Shown: piece by piece, positions 1 through 5,687 of the stretch
Position numbering within the stretch: the stretch's first letter is position 1
Layout of the letters: the number at the start of each line of letters is the position of its first letter
Origin: an uncultured Atopobiaceae bacterium
GTDB taxonomy: Bacteria > Actinomycetota > Coriobacteriia > Coriobacteriales > Atopobiaceae
Direction of reading: 5' to 3'
Assembly (NCBI GenBank): GCA_900770865.1
Contig: CAAGLU010000418.1
Span: 1 to 5,687 of the forward strand
DNA length: 5,687 nt
Position numbers and translations under genes: made by a program
The notes under the pieces: generated by a model
Databases searched by the model: none
Seen by the model: the letters and a program-made list of their open reading frames with translations, nothing else
Told to the model about the DNA's origin: nothing

Positions 1-1277
1 GCCTCGAGCGCCTCGGTCGCGGCGGTCACAAATCCGCGAGCGCCGGACTTGGCCAGGTTCTTCTCGACGGACTTCTCGTCCAGCTCGACCTCGTTGCCCT
101 GGTAGAGAAAGCGAGCCTTTTCGACCACGTCTGGAGCCACTACGGTGCGGGGCTTCAGGATGGAGGAGAGCAGGTCGTACCAGGCGTCGTCGTGCGCAAG
201 GTCGCCCTCGGACGGCTCGAGGCCCGCGGCGCGAAGCTCCGGCACAAGCACGCGATCGGAGAACTCGTGGTCGCTCATGGCCAGGTAATAGGCCTGGTTG
301 ATGGCGTCGAGCTTCTTGGGGTCAAAGGTCGAGGGGTTCTTCGAGACGTGGTCGAGCGAGAACTCGCGCGCCAGCACGTCGCGCGGCACGATGGTGGTCT
401 CGCCGTCGAGTGACCAGCCGAGAAGTGCCAGGTAGTTCACGAAGGCGTCGGAGAGGTATCCGGCGTCGCGGTACTCTTCGACCGAGGTCGCGCCATGACG
501 CTTCGAGAGCTTCTTGCCGTCTGGCCCCAGGATCATCGAGATGTGCGCGAAGGTGGGCACGGGTGCGCCCAGCGCCTCGTAGACCATGATCTGGCGCGGC
601 GTGTTGGAGAGGTGGTCGTCGCCACGGATCACGTGGGTGATGCCCATCATGGCGTCGTCCACCACGGTGGCAAAGTTGTAGGTGGGGGTGCCGTCAGAAC
701 GGAAGATGATGAAGTCGTCCAGCTCGCGGGCGTTGAAGGTCACATCGCCGTGGACCGCGTCATGCACCACCACGTCGCCGCGGTCGAGAGGGACCTTGAT
801 ACGCAGAGTGTAGGGCTCGCCCGCATCGATGCGGCGCTTGGCCTCGGCGGGGTCGAGGTCGCGGCAGGTACGCTGATAGCCCTGGAAGGGGTCGTGGCGT
901 GCCTCTGCGGCGGCCTTGTCGGCAGCGAGCTTCTCGGGCGTGCAGAAGCACGGGTACGCCTTGCCCTCGTCCCACAGGCGCTGTGCGGCGTCGCGGTAGA
1001 GCTGCATGCGGTCGGTCTGGCGGTAGGGACCGTAGTCGCCGCCCACCTCGGGGCCCTCGTCCCAGTCGAGCCCCAGCCAGCGCATGGCCCGAAGGATGAT
1101 CTGGGTGTTCTCCTCGGTCGAGCGGGTTGGGTCGGTGTCATCGATGCGCAGGATGAAGGTGCCGTGGTTCGCGCGGGCAAATGCCCAGTTGTAGATTGCG
1201 GTGCGAGCGCCGCCCACGTGGAGCTTGCCGGTGGGGGAGGGCGCAAAGCGCACGCGCACGTGTCTGTCGTCTGCCAA
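1..1277 (-). CDS. gltX: Glutamyl-tRNA synthetase, 3' end beyond window
   Basis: Cytoplasmic class I aminoacyl-tRNA synthetase that charges tRNA-Glu with glutamate using ATP. Visible are 425 codons; bacterial GltX is usually about 470-510 residues, so only the end of the C-terminal anticodon-binding domain is missing. The N-terminus reads VRVRFAPSPTGKLHVGG, with the HIGH-type ATP motif as HVGG at residues 20-23. The KMSKS-type loop is KLSKR at 256-260, followed by HG. C110-x-C112-x21-Y134-x3-C138 matches the C-x-C-xn-Y-x3-C zinc-binding arrangement known from the GluRS/GluQRS family. GDDHLSNTPRQ and LLGWSLDG are further family-typical stretches. I chose the TTG at 1277 because GAGAGG lies 7 nt upstream and it gives the usual short leader before VRVRFAPSPTG. 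An in-frame ATG at 1313 would add 12 residues (MHGSKRLTRGTT) and cannot be excluded. The gene lies 94 bp after the Pip/YhgE pair and is functionally unrelated to it. Identity is very secure; the start is moderately secure. Confidence 0.96.
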   Translation of the reverse strand, partial: MADDRHVRVRFAPSPTGKLHVGGARTAIYNWAFARANHGTFILRIDDTDPTRSTEENTQIILRAMRWLGLDWDEGPEVGGDYGPYRQTDRMQLYRDAAQRLWDEGKAYPCFCTPEKLAADKAAAEARHDPFQGYQRTCRDLDPAEAKRRIDAGEPYTLRIKVPLDRGDVVVHDAVHGDVTFNARELDDFIIFRSDGTPTYNFATVVDDAMMGITHVIRGDDHLSNTPRQIMVYEALGAPVPTFAHISMILGPDGKKLSKRHGATSVEEYRDAGYLSDAFVNYLALLGWSLDGETTIVPRDVLAREFSLDHVSKNPSTFDPKKLDAINQAYYLAMSDHEFSDRVLVPELRAAGLEPSEGDLAHDDAWYDLLSSILKPRTVVAPDVVEKARFLYQGNEVELDEKSVEKNLAKSGARGFVTAATEALE

Positions 1278-1284
1278 GGTGGTG

Positions 1285-1290
1285 CCTCTC
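1285..1290 (-). promoter_or_regulatory. Ribosome binding site deciding the gltX TTG start
   Basis: GAGAGG on the minus strand lies 7 nt before the TTG at 1277-1275, an ideal Shine-Dalgarno spacing. The alternative ATG at 1313 has only a weaker GGGA upstream, in ctatactGGGAcgctga. That stretch also overlaps or directly follows the -10-like box, so little or no leader would be left for a ribosome site. This is why TTG is preferred. Confidence 0.6.
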
Positions 1291-1323
1291 GTTAGTCTCT
1301 TGCTGCCGTGCATTCAGCGTCCC

Positions 1324-1329
1324 AGTATA
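1324..1329 (-). promoter_or_regulatory. Putative -10 box of a gltX promoter
   Basis: TATACT on the minus strand matches the sigma70/SigA -10 consensus at five of six positions. A start about 7 nt downstream would fall near 1317, giving a leader of roughly 40 nt to the TTG start. No convincing TTGACA lies 16-18 nt upstream; the best candidates there are GGCACG and TGGCAC, inside a GC palindrome, so any -35 is poor. An A/T-rich hexamer stands out in this GC-rich gap, which favours a real promoter, but this is inferred from sequence alone. Confidence 0.4.
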
Positions 1330-1344
1330 GACGCAGCCGTCCGT

Positions 1345-1367
1345 CGCGTGCCACGCGGCCGCGGCCG
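1345..1367. repeat. Two adjacent GC-rich palindromes between yhgE-like gene and gltX
   Basis: CGCGTGCCACGCG (1345-1357) is a perfect inverted repeat around a central C. It abuts CGGCCGCGGCCG (1356-1367), a perfect 12-bp palindrome, with a 2-bp overlap. They begin 5 bp after the stop codon of the upstream gene and cover the place where the -35 of the putative gltX promoter would lie. They could be a terminator-like hairpin, an operator, or chance in GC-rich DNA. No T-run follows, so this is not a standard intrinsic terminator. Confidence 0.4.
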
Positions 1368-1371
1368 TTGC

Positions 1372-3552
1372 CTACATGATCTTTGTGGACTCGAGCTTCT
1401 CGTTGATCCAGTTGTTGAGACGCACGACCGGCTTGCGCAGCAGCAGTCCCAGGATAAGAGAGAGCACCACGTAGATGCCCAGGATCGACATCTCGATTGC
1501 CCAGGTGAAGCCATAGAACCCGCCTATGCACTCGTGCAGGGCGGCAATCCCGTGCACAAAGGGGAGCGTGGGGTAGAAGGTCTGGAATGCCTTGGGCAGC
1601 ATCTCCACCGGGAAGGTGCCGCCGGAGCCTGCCACCTGGATCACCAGCAGGAACACGCAGATGGCCTTGCCCACGTCGCCAAACGAGACCGTGAACGCAT
1701 ACATGATGTTCACGAAGACCACCGACATAAGGCAGCACGTGAGCACAAATACCACCATGTCAGCGCACTGCACGCCAAGGTAGAAGAGGTCTCCAAACGA
1801 GACAAGCAGAGCCTGGAGAATGCCCAGCAGGTCAAAGAGGAGAAGCCTCCCCAGGTAGCCGTGGCGCGGGCGGGCGTCTGCCTCGGCAAGCTCGGCGTCC
1901 GAGACCTGCGCCTTGCACATGGCGACAAGGACGACGGCGCCCACCCAAAGTGCAAGCGTGGTGTAGAAGCCAGCCATGGCCGAGCCGGTGTTGGCAATGG
2001 GGTAGACGGCAACGCGGTCGAGGCCCACAGGCTGCGAGAGGAACGTTGCAAGGTCGGTGGGGTTTGCCGAGAGGATCTGGCGCACCTGCTGGGCGTCGCC
2101 GGACTCGAGCGCCGCGGTGAGGCGCGCGGAGAGGTCGTCGAGGTCATCGGCCATGCCGTTGACCTGCTCGGCGGAAGAGTCAAGCAGGCTCTTCATGTCC
2201 GCGAGATTGCCGGAGGTGAGAGAGACCGCCTCGCTCACATCGCTCACGGTACCCTCAAGCTTGATCGAGACGGTGTTCGCCGCCGTGGAGGCGGAGTCGA
2301 TGGAGCTGGCGAGGTCCGAGAGCTGCGTTCGCAGGTCGGAGTCAAAGCTGCCACGCGCGTCCTCGATCTGCTGCGCGTCCTGCTCGATGAGTGCCTCCAC
2401 GTCCTCGTGGTCCTGCTTGGCGTCGGCAACTCCGTTCTCGAGGTTTGTCGCCGAGGTGCGCAGGCGCTCGGCCATCGCGCGCTGCGTGGAGATAACGCCC
2501 TCCACGCGCGAAATCGTGGGGTCGAGGAGCGATTTCATGTCCTCGGGGAGTAGCTCCTGGAGCGACTTGAGGCTGTCGTCGAGCTCCTGGTAGGCATCGG
2601 CGTGCGCGTCGATGCGCGTCGCGATGTCGCGGAGCTTTGCCGCGCCGTCTGAGGCGTCGGTCTGCGCGGTGTCAAAGGCGGTATCCACCGCGTCAGAGAC
2701 TGAGTCAAAGCTCTCCTTGCTGGTGGAGAGCGCCTCGTCTATGGCGGCAGACGCCGTGTCCACGGAGTCGCCCACCTTGCGCACGCCCTGGGCAGACTCT
2801 GCCAGCGCGTTGCGCACGTCCTGAGTCGAGGAGTCGGTCCCCGAGAGCAGGGTTGAGGAGGAGTCTATGATGGAGCCCGCCGAGGAGAGCAGGCTCGAGT
2901 AGACGCCCATGTGCGACGAGACGGTGCGCAGGTCGGTCGATGCCTGCGAGATGGCGTTGTCCAGGTTTTGGCTGATGTCCATGAGCTGATCGTCGCTCAC
3001 GTAGCCAGATATCTCGGAGAGGGCGCCTGCGCCCATCTCGCCCAGACTCTGCGCAAAGTCGGTCTGGATGCTGTTCTTCACAGAGGTCGCGGCCTTGTCG
3101 GTCACGATGGGCGCGATGGCGTTTTCCTTCTGGTTGCTGTAGTAGACGATGGTCGCCTGCTGAATGTTGTCCGAGAAGACCGTGAGCATGTCCTTCGTGA
3201 AGTCCTCGGGAATCACGATGGCCGCGTAGTACTTGCCGCTTCGCACGCCCTCGACGGCATCGTCCTCGCTGGTGACCACGTAGCCGATGGTTTTCTTCTG
3301 CGAGAGGTTCGAGGCCACGCGCTCGCCAAGGTTTATCTTCACGGGGATGGCGTCGCTCTGGTAGCCCTCGTCGCTGTTGGCGACAGCCACCTTGAGGTTG
3401 CCGGTGTTGCCGTAGGGGTCCCAGCTTCCCGCAATGTTGAACCAGGCGTAGAGCGACGGAATGACCACGAGGCCCACGCACACGATGAGCGAGATGATGT
3501 TCTTGGTTGCGTGCTTCACGTCAAGGCAGAAGATGCGCCAAATCTTTCTCAT
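1372..3552 (-). CDS. Pip/YhgE-family membrane protein, complete
   Basis: A 726-residue integral membrane protein of the Pip/YhgE family, whose C-terminal part belongs to the ABC-2-type permease group. Relatives include Lactococcus Pip (phage infection protein) and the YueB/EsaA proteins of type VII secretion. It has a short cytoplasmic N-terminus and a first membrane segment at about 18-40. The family signature follows: PSLYAWFNI (32-40), WDPYG (44-48), VAVANSDEG (55-63). The large outer region (about 45-520) is Ser/Asp/Ala-rich with helical, coiled-coil-like repeats from about 190 to 500. About five further membrane segments follow, near 524-546, 566-594, 598-620, 628-643 and 685-706, with GSGGTFPVEMLP at 642-653 between the fourth and fifth. 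The C-terminus is short and cytoplasmic, unlike its upstream neighbour. The ATG at 3552 overlaps the upstream stop by 4 nt (ATGA) and has a strong ribosome site, so the start is secure. Its transported substrate or role is unknown; export or cell-envelope function is inferred from the family. Confidence 0.9.
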   Translation of the reverse strand: MRKIWRIFCLDVKHATKNIISLIVCVGLVVIPSLYAWFNIAGSWDPYGNTGNLKVAVANSDEGYQSDAIPVKINLGERVASNLSQKKTIGYVVTSEDDAVEGVRSGKYYAAIVIPEDFTKDMLTVFSDNIQQATIVYYSNQKENAIAPIVTDKAATSVKNSIQTDFAQSLGEMGAGALSEISGYVSDDQLMDISQNLDNAISQASTDLRTVSSHMGVYSSLLSSAGSIIDSSSTLLSGTDSSTQDVRNALAESAQGVRKVGDSVDTASAAIDEALSTSKESFDSVSDAVDTAFDTAQTDASDGAAKLRDIATRIDAHADAYQELDDSLKSLQELLPEDMKSLLDPTISRVEGVISTQRAMAERLRTSATNLENGVADAKQDHEDVEALIEQDAQQIEDARGSFDSDLRTQLSDLASSIDSASTAANTVSIKLEGTVSDVSEAVSLTSGNLADMKSLLDSSAEQVNGMADDLDDLSARLTAALESGDAQQVRQILSANPTDLATFLSQPVGLDRVAVYPIANTGSAMAGFYTTLALWVGAVVLVAMCKAQVSDAELAEADARPRHGYLGRLLLFDLLGILQALLVSFGDLFYLGVQCADMVVFVLTCCLMSVVFVNIMYAFTVSFGDVGKAICVFLLVIQVAGSGGTFPVEMLPKAFQTFYPTLPFVHGIAALHECIGGFYGFTWAIEMSILGIYVVLSLILGLLLRKPVVRLNNWINEKLESTKIM

Positions 3553-5687
3553 GCGCGGTCTCCCTTCTTGCCGTGCTTGCGCTTGCGGTCCTTCTCCTCG
3601 CGCTTGCGCTTCTTGTCGCAGTCCTTCTTCTTGTGCTTCTTGTCCTTGTCGGCCTTGTGCTTGTCGTGCTTCTTGTGGCCGTGGTGGTCCTTCTCGACCT
3701 GGGGCTCTTCTGACGTGGTGTCGCTCGTGGGAGCGTCGTCTGCCGAGGCGGGTTCCGCCTCCTCGGCTGCGGCAGGCGCTGTCACGATGCCGCCGCGCGT
3801 GATCGTGGGCACCTCGACCTCAGGTTCGGGGGCATGCTCGTTGACGAGGCGCCTCAGCACAAGCGTTGTCTGGGAGCCCGTTGCGCCGCTGGCCCCGTTG
3901 GCGCCTGTGCCAGGCTTAGCGTCCGGCGACCTTCTCGCCTGCGCCTCCGCCACGGCGTTGCTCATGCGTTGGCGCAGCCGCTCGATGGGCGAGGAGAAGT
4001 ACTCACGGTCGAGCTGGTCGCCCAGGAGCTGGTACATCTCGTCCTTGGAGAGGTCAACCATGGCGCTCTTGCGGTTGAGCGACTCGTGGAAGTACTCGAT
4101 GATGATGAGCGCCGTGCACAGAAGCACCAGGCAGACGATCCACACAATGAACCACGGCAGCTTGTTGCTCACGGAGAACATAACCACCGAGAGTGCCAGG
4201 GGCAGGGCCAGCAGCAGTACAAAGCCCACGCGGATGAGGCGCGGGTAAGCCGCGTTGAACCGTGCCGCGCGCTGCACGATCTGCGCGCGGTACTCGTCGT
4301 TGTGCATGAGCGCCTTGATGAGCGAAGAGAGCCGGTAGTGCTCGACCTCGATGCCGTCGCGCTCGCAGATCATGAGGTCCGTCTCGGCGAGCTTCTTGTC
4401 GAAGAGCGAGTTGATGTTCAGGAGGTGACGACGCCAGCCAACGCCAATGAGCAGGGCCGGAATCACAAAGAGCAGCAGCATGAAGATGTTCTGGCCAAAG
4501 TAGTTGCCATAGTAGCCAGCGATGGTCTCTCGCATGGCGCGGATGCCGTAGGTGAAGGGCAGCCAGGGGTTAAGCGCGCGGAAGAAGCCCGGCATCATCT
4601 CGATGGGGTAGGTGCCCGAGGAGCCTGGGATCTGCAGGATCACGAGAAGGACGCAGAGCGCCTTGCCAATGTGCTTGAACGCTACGGCAAAGGCAAAGAT
4701 GATGTTCACGTAGACGAAGGACTGGACCACACCCGCGAGGATGAACGCCTTGGGGTCGAGGCACTGGATGCCAATCACGAGGTCGCCCACTGTGCAGATG
4801 ACGCCCTGGAGAACGCCGAGCAGCAGGAAGAGCAGCAGGCGGCCAAAGTAGCCCTGCCAGGGGGCAAAGCCGCCCTCAATCCCCTCGTCGTCCACCTCGG
4901 CCTTGTAGATGGCGATGAGGACAAAGCCGCCCCCCCACAGGGCGAGGTTGGTGTAGAAGGGCGCCACGCCCGAGCCGTAGTTTGAAACCGGGAAGACGGC
5001 CTCCTCGTCCAGAGTCACAGGGGAGGACATGAACGATGCGATGCCGTTGGCATCTAGGCCGAGGAGCTCGTTCACGCGGTCCATGGCCTCCGAGCTCTGG
5101 ATTGCCGAGAGGTCCGTGGCCACGTTGTCGAGGGTGGAGGACATGTCGTTCAGGGACTCGGTGGTGACCGAGAGGGCGGTCGAGGTCTGCTCAAGCGTGT
5201 CGTCGAGCTGCTCGAGCACCGCCTTTGTCTGCGCGATAGTGGGAGAGAGCCCACCGAGGGACCCCGAGAGGCTCTCCGCTGCGCCGGAGAAGTTGTCAAG
5301 CGCGCCATAGGGCTCCGGCAGCGTGTTCTGGTTGAACGAGGAGTTGACGCCCGAAAGCGACGTGGTGCCGGTCTGGATGGCGTCGTTTACGGAGGAGGAG
5401 AGCCCGGCTACGGCGTCGTTGGTGGCGCCGATGTCGCTCGTCGTGCGAGAGAGGTCGTCGACGGTTGCCTGCTCCTTGTCCACCTGTGCGCTGATTCTTG
5501 CTACAGCGGCGTCAAAGGCGGGGCGCGCAGACTCGGGGAGGGAGGACGAGAGGCCCTGGAGCTCCTGCACCAGCTGGCGGTTCTGGTTCACGAGCGACTG
5601 GGCGGTTGGCAGCGTGCCCTCGGCCGTGCCCTGCGCCTGGCCAATCTTGCCCGAGATGCGCCCTATGGCCTGGTTGGTGGTGCCCGA
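3549..5687 (-). CDS. Pip/YhgE-family membrane protein with long C-terminal extension, 5' end beyond window
   Basis: The frame is open to the window edge, giving 712 visible residues. The GTG at 5591 is only an internal Val, because the frame continues through 32 more codons (SGTTNQAIGRISG...). Visible residues 1 to about 230 are the end of a Ser/Thr-rich, helical outer region. About five membrane segments of the ABC-2-like domain follow, near 242-261, 280-308, 314-337, 340-354 and 400-418, with IPGSSGTYPIEMMP at 353-366. This domain aligns closely with the downstream paralogue (GRLLLFxLLGxLQ, GKAxCVxLLVxQ). Aligned to that paralogue, roughly 285 N-terminal residues are missing, so the full protein is probably near 1000 residues. 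After the usual family end come about 65 residues, then an extra transmembrane hairpin (484-533), a Ser/Ala/Glu linker, and a Lys/His/Asp-rich tail ending GKKGDRA. By the positive-inside rule the tail is cytoplasmic. Family assignment is strong; function is unknown, with an envelope or export role inferred. Confidence 0.88.
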   Translation of the reverse strand, partial: SGTTNQAIGRISGKIGQAQGTAEGTLPTAQSLVNQNRQLVQELQGLSSSLPESARPAFDAAVARISAQVDKEQATVDDLSRTTSDIGATNDAVAGLSSSVNDAIQTGTTSLSGVNSSFNQNTLPEPYGALDNFSGAAESLSGSLGGLSPTIAQTKAVLEQLDDTLEQTSTALSVTTESLNDMSSTLDNVATDLSAIQSSEAMDRVNELLGLDANGIASFMSSPVTLDEEAVFPVSNYGSGVAPFYTNLALWGGGFVLIAIYKAEVDDEGIEGGFAPWQGYFGRLLLFLLLGVLQGVICTVGDLVIGIQCLDPKAFILAGVVQSFVYVNIIFAFAVAFKHIGKALCVLLVILQIPGSSGTYPIEMMPGFFRALNPWLPFTYGIRAMRETIAGYYGNYFGQNIFMLLLFVIPALLIGVGWRRHLLNINSLFDKKLAETDLMICERDGIEVEHYRLSSLIKALMHNDEYRAQIVQRAARFNAAYPRLIRVGFVLLLALPLALSVVMFSVSNKLPWFIVWIVCLVLLCTALIIIEYFHESLNRKSAMVDLSKDEMYQLLGDQLDREYFSSPIERLRQRMSNAVAEAQARRSPDAKPGTGANGASGATGSQTTLVLRRLVNEHAPEPEVEVPTITRGGIVTAPAAAEEAEPASADDAPTSDTTSEEPQVEKDHHGHKKHDKHKADKDKKHKKKDCDKKRKREEKDRKRKHGKKGDRA
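3552..3692 (-). other. Polycationic Lys/His-rich C-terminal tail (coding)
   Basis: This codes for the last 47 residues of the upstream Pip/YhgE protein. By my count they hold 19 Lys, 5 Arg, 7 His, 8 Asp and 2 Glu, a net charge of about +14 before counting His, with one Cys in KKDCDKK. It is low in complexity and surely disordered. Lys is encoded almost only by AAG, consistent with the host's GC-rich codon use, so it does not look like foreign or frameshifted sequence. It follows an acidic, Ala/Ser/Glu-rich linker. Possible roles, all inferred: binding acidic phospholipids, nucleic acid or an acidic partner protein, or binding metal through HHGHKKHDKH. Confidence 0.8.
3559..3566 (-). promoter_or_regulatory. 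Ribosome binding site of the second Pip/YhgE gene
   Basis: AAGGGAGA on the minus strand lies 6 nt before the ATG at 3552. It is embedded in the last codons of the upstream gene (the KKGDRA end), so ribosomes finishing the first protein stop directly on this start. Together with the ATGA overlap this indicates translational coupling and a shared mRNA. Confidence 0.75.
4089..4238 (-). other. Extra transmembrane hairpin beyond the Pip/YhgE core (coding)
   Basis: Two hydrophobic helices, LIRVGFVLLLALPLALSVV and WFIVWIVCLVLLCTALIII, are separated by only a few polar residues (FSVSNKLP). They follow a basic amphipathic stretch (YRAQIVQRAARFNAAYPR) about 65 residues after the last core membrane helix. 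The downstream paralogue ends before this point and lacks the hairpin. An in-out-in path keeps the following tail in the cytoplasm. Confidence 0.75.

Noticed and set aside
740..1246. 168-codon minus-strand frame inside gltX
   Set aside because: It overlaps the well-supported gltX frame in another phase, has Pro/Arg/Thr/Ser-rich low-complexity translation and no motif.
1345..1371. Intrinsic terminator after the Pip/YhgE pair
   Set aside because: The inverted repeats are GC-rich, but their loops are too tight when fully paired and there is no T-run on the minus strand downstream, so a standard Rho-independent terminator is not supported.
1201..2553. 450-codon open frame on the plus strand, opposite gltX and the complete Pip/YhgE gene
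   Set aside because: Its translation is Arg/His/Gly/Val-rich with no recognisable motif, and it crosses from one real gene through the gap into another. Long antisense frames are expected when GC-rich third positions remove stops. The same applies to the plus-strand frames at 495-1295, 2911-4248 and 3834-4985.
2705..3481. 258-codon minus-strand frame inside the complete Pip/YhgE gene
   Set aside because: It is an out-of-phase shadow rich in Arg, Gly and His, while the real frame shows the PSLYAWFNI and WDPYG family signature in the same DNA.
3507..3713. Small plus-strand frame that looks like a Leu/Val-rich membrane peptide
   Set aside because: It is the exact complement of the Lys-rich tail: AAG (Lys) read backwards gives CTT (Leu), and His, Asp and Arg codons give Val and Ala. 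The hydrophobicity is an artefact of the tail's composition, and no ribosome site precedes it.
5589..5591. GTG as the start of the upstream Pip/YhgE gene
   Set aside because: The frame continues without a stop for 32 more codons to the window edge with the same Gln/Gly/Thr/Ala-rich composition. The protein would otherwise also lack the family's N-terminal domain and first membrane helix. The true start is beyond 5687.

Overview
The window looks like a high-GC Gram-positive actinobacterial chromosome. My best guess is a gut or oral coriobacterium of the Olsenella/Atopobium/Collinsella type. That guess rests on strong G/C bias at third codon positions, on the wording of the GltX protein, and on a tandem pair of Pip/YhgE-type membrane proteins; it is an inference and I have no database match. 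All three genes lie on the minus strand, so transcription runs from high to low coordinates, and both outer genes are cut by the window edges.

Layout in order of transcription. (1) 5687 to 3549: the 3' part of a large Pip/YhgE-family membrane protein. Its N-terminal domain lies outside the window. It has an unusual C-terminal extension: an extra transmembrane hairpin, a disordered linker and a strongly cationic Lys/His-rich tail. (2) 3552 to 1372: a complete 726-residue Pip/YhgE paralogue, joined to the first gene by a 4-nt ATGA stop/start overlap. (3) A 94-bp gap (1278-1371) containing two adjacent GC palindromes and a TATACT -10-like box. (4) 1277 to the window edge: glutamyl-tRNA synthetase (gltX), probably starting at TTG and lacking only its C-terminal end here.

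The two Pip/YhgE genes are evidently a translationally coupled operon. Their products share the same ABC-2-like C-terminal membrane domain and probably work together at the cell surface, perhaps as a heteromeric export or envelope complex. No ATPase is encoded in view. gltX is a housekeeping gene that probably has its own promoter. There are no RNA genes, mobile elements, CRISPR arrays or long non-coding stretches. The long open frames on the plus strand are codon-bias shadows of the minus-strand genes.
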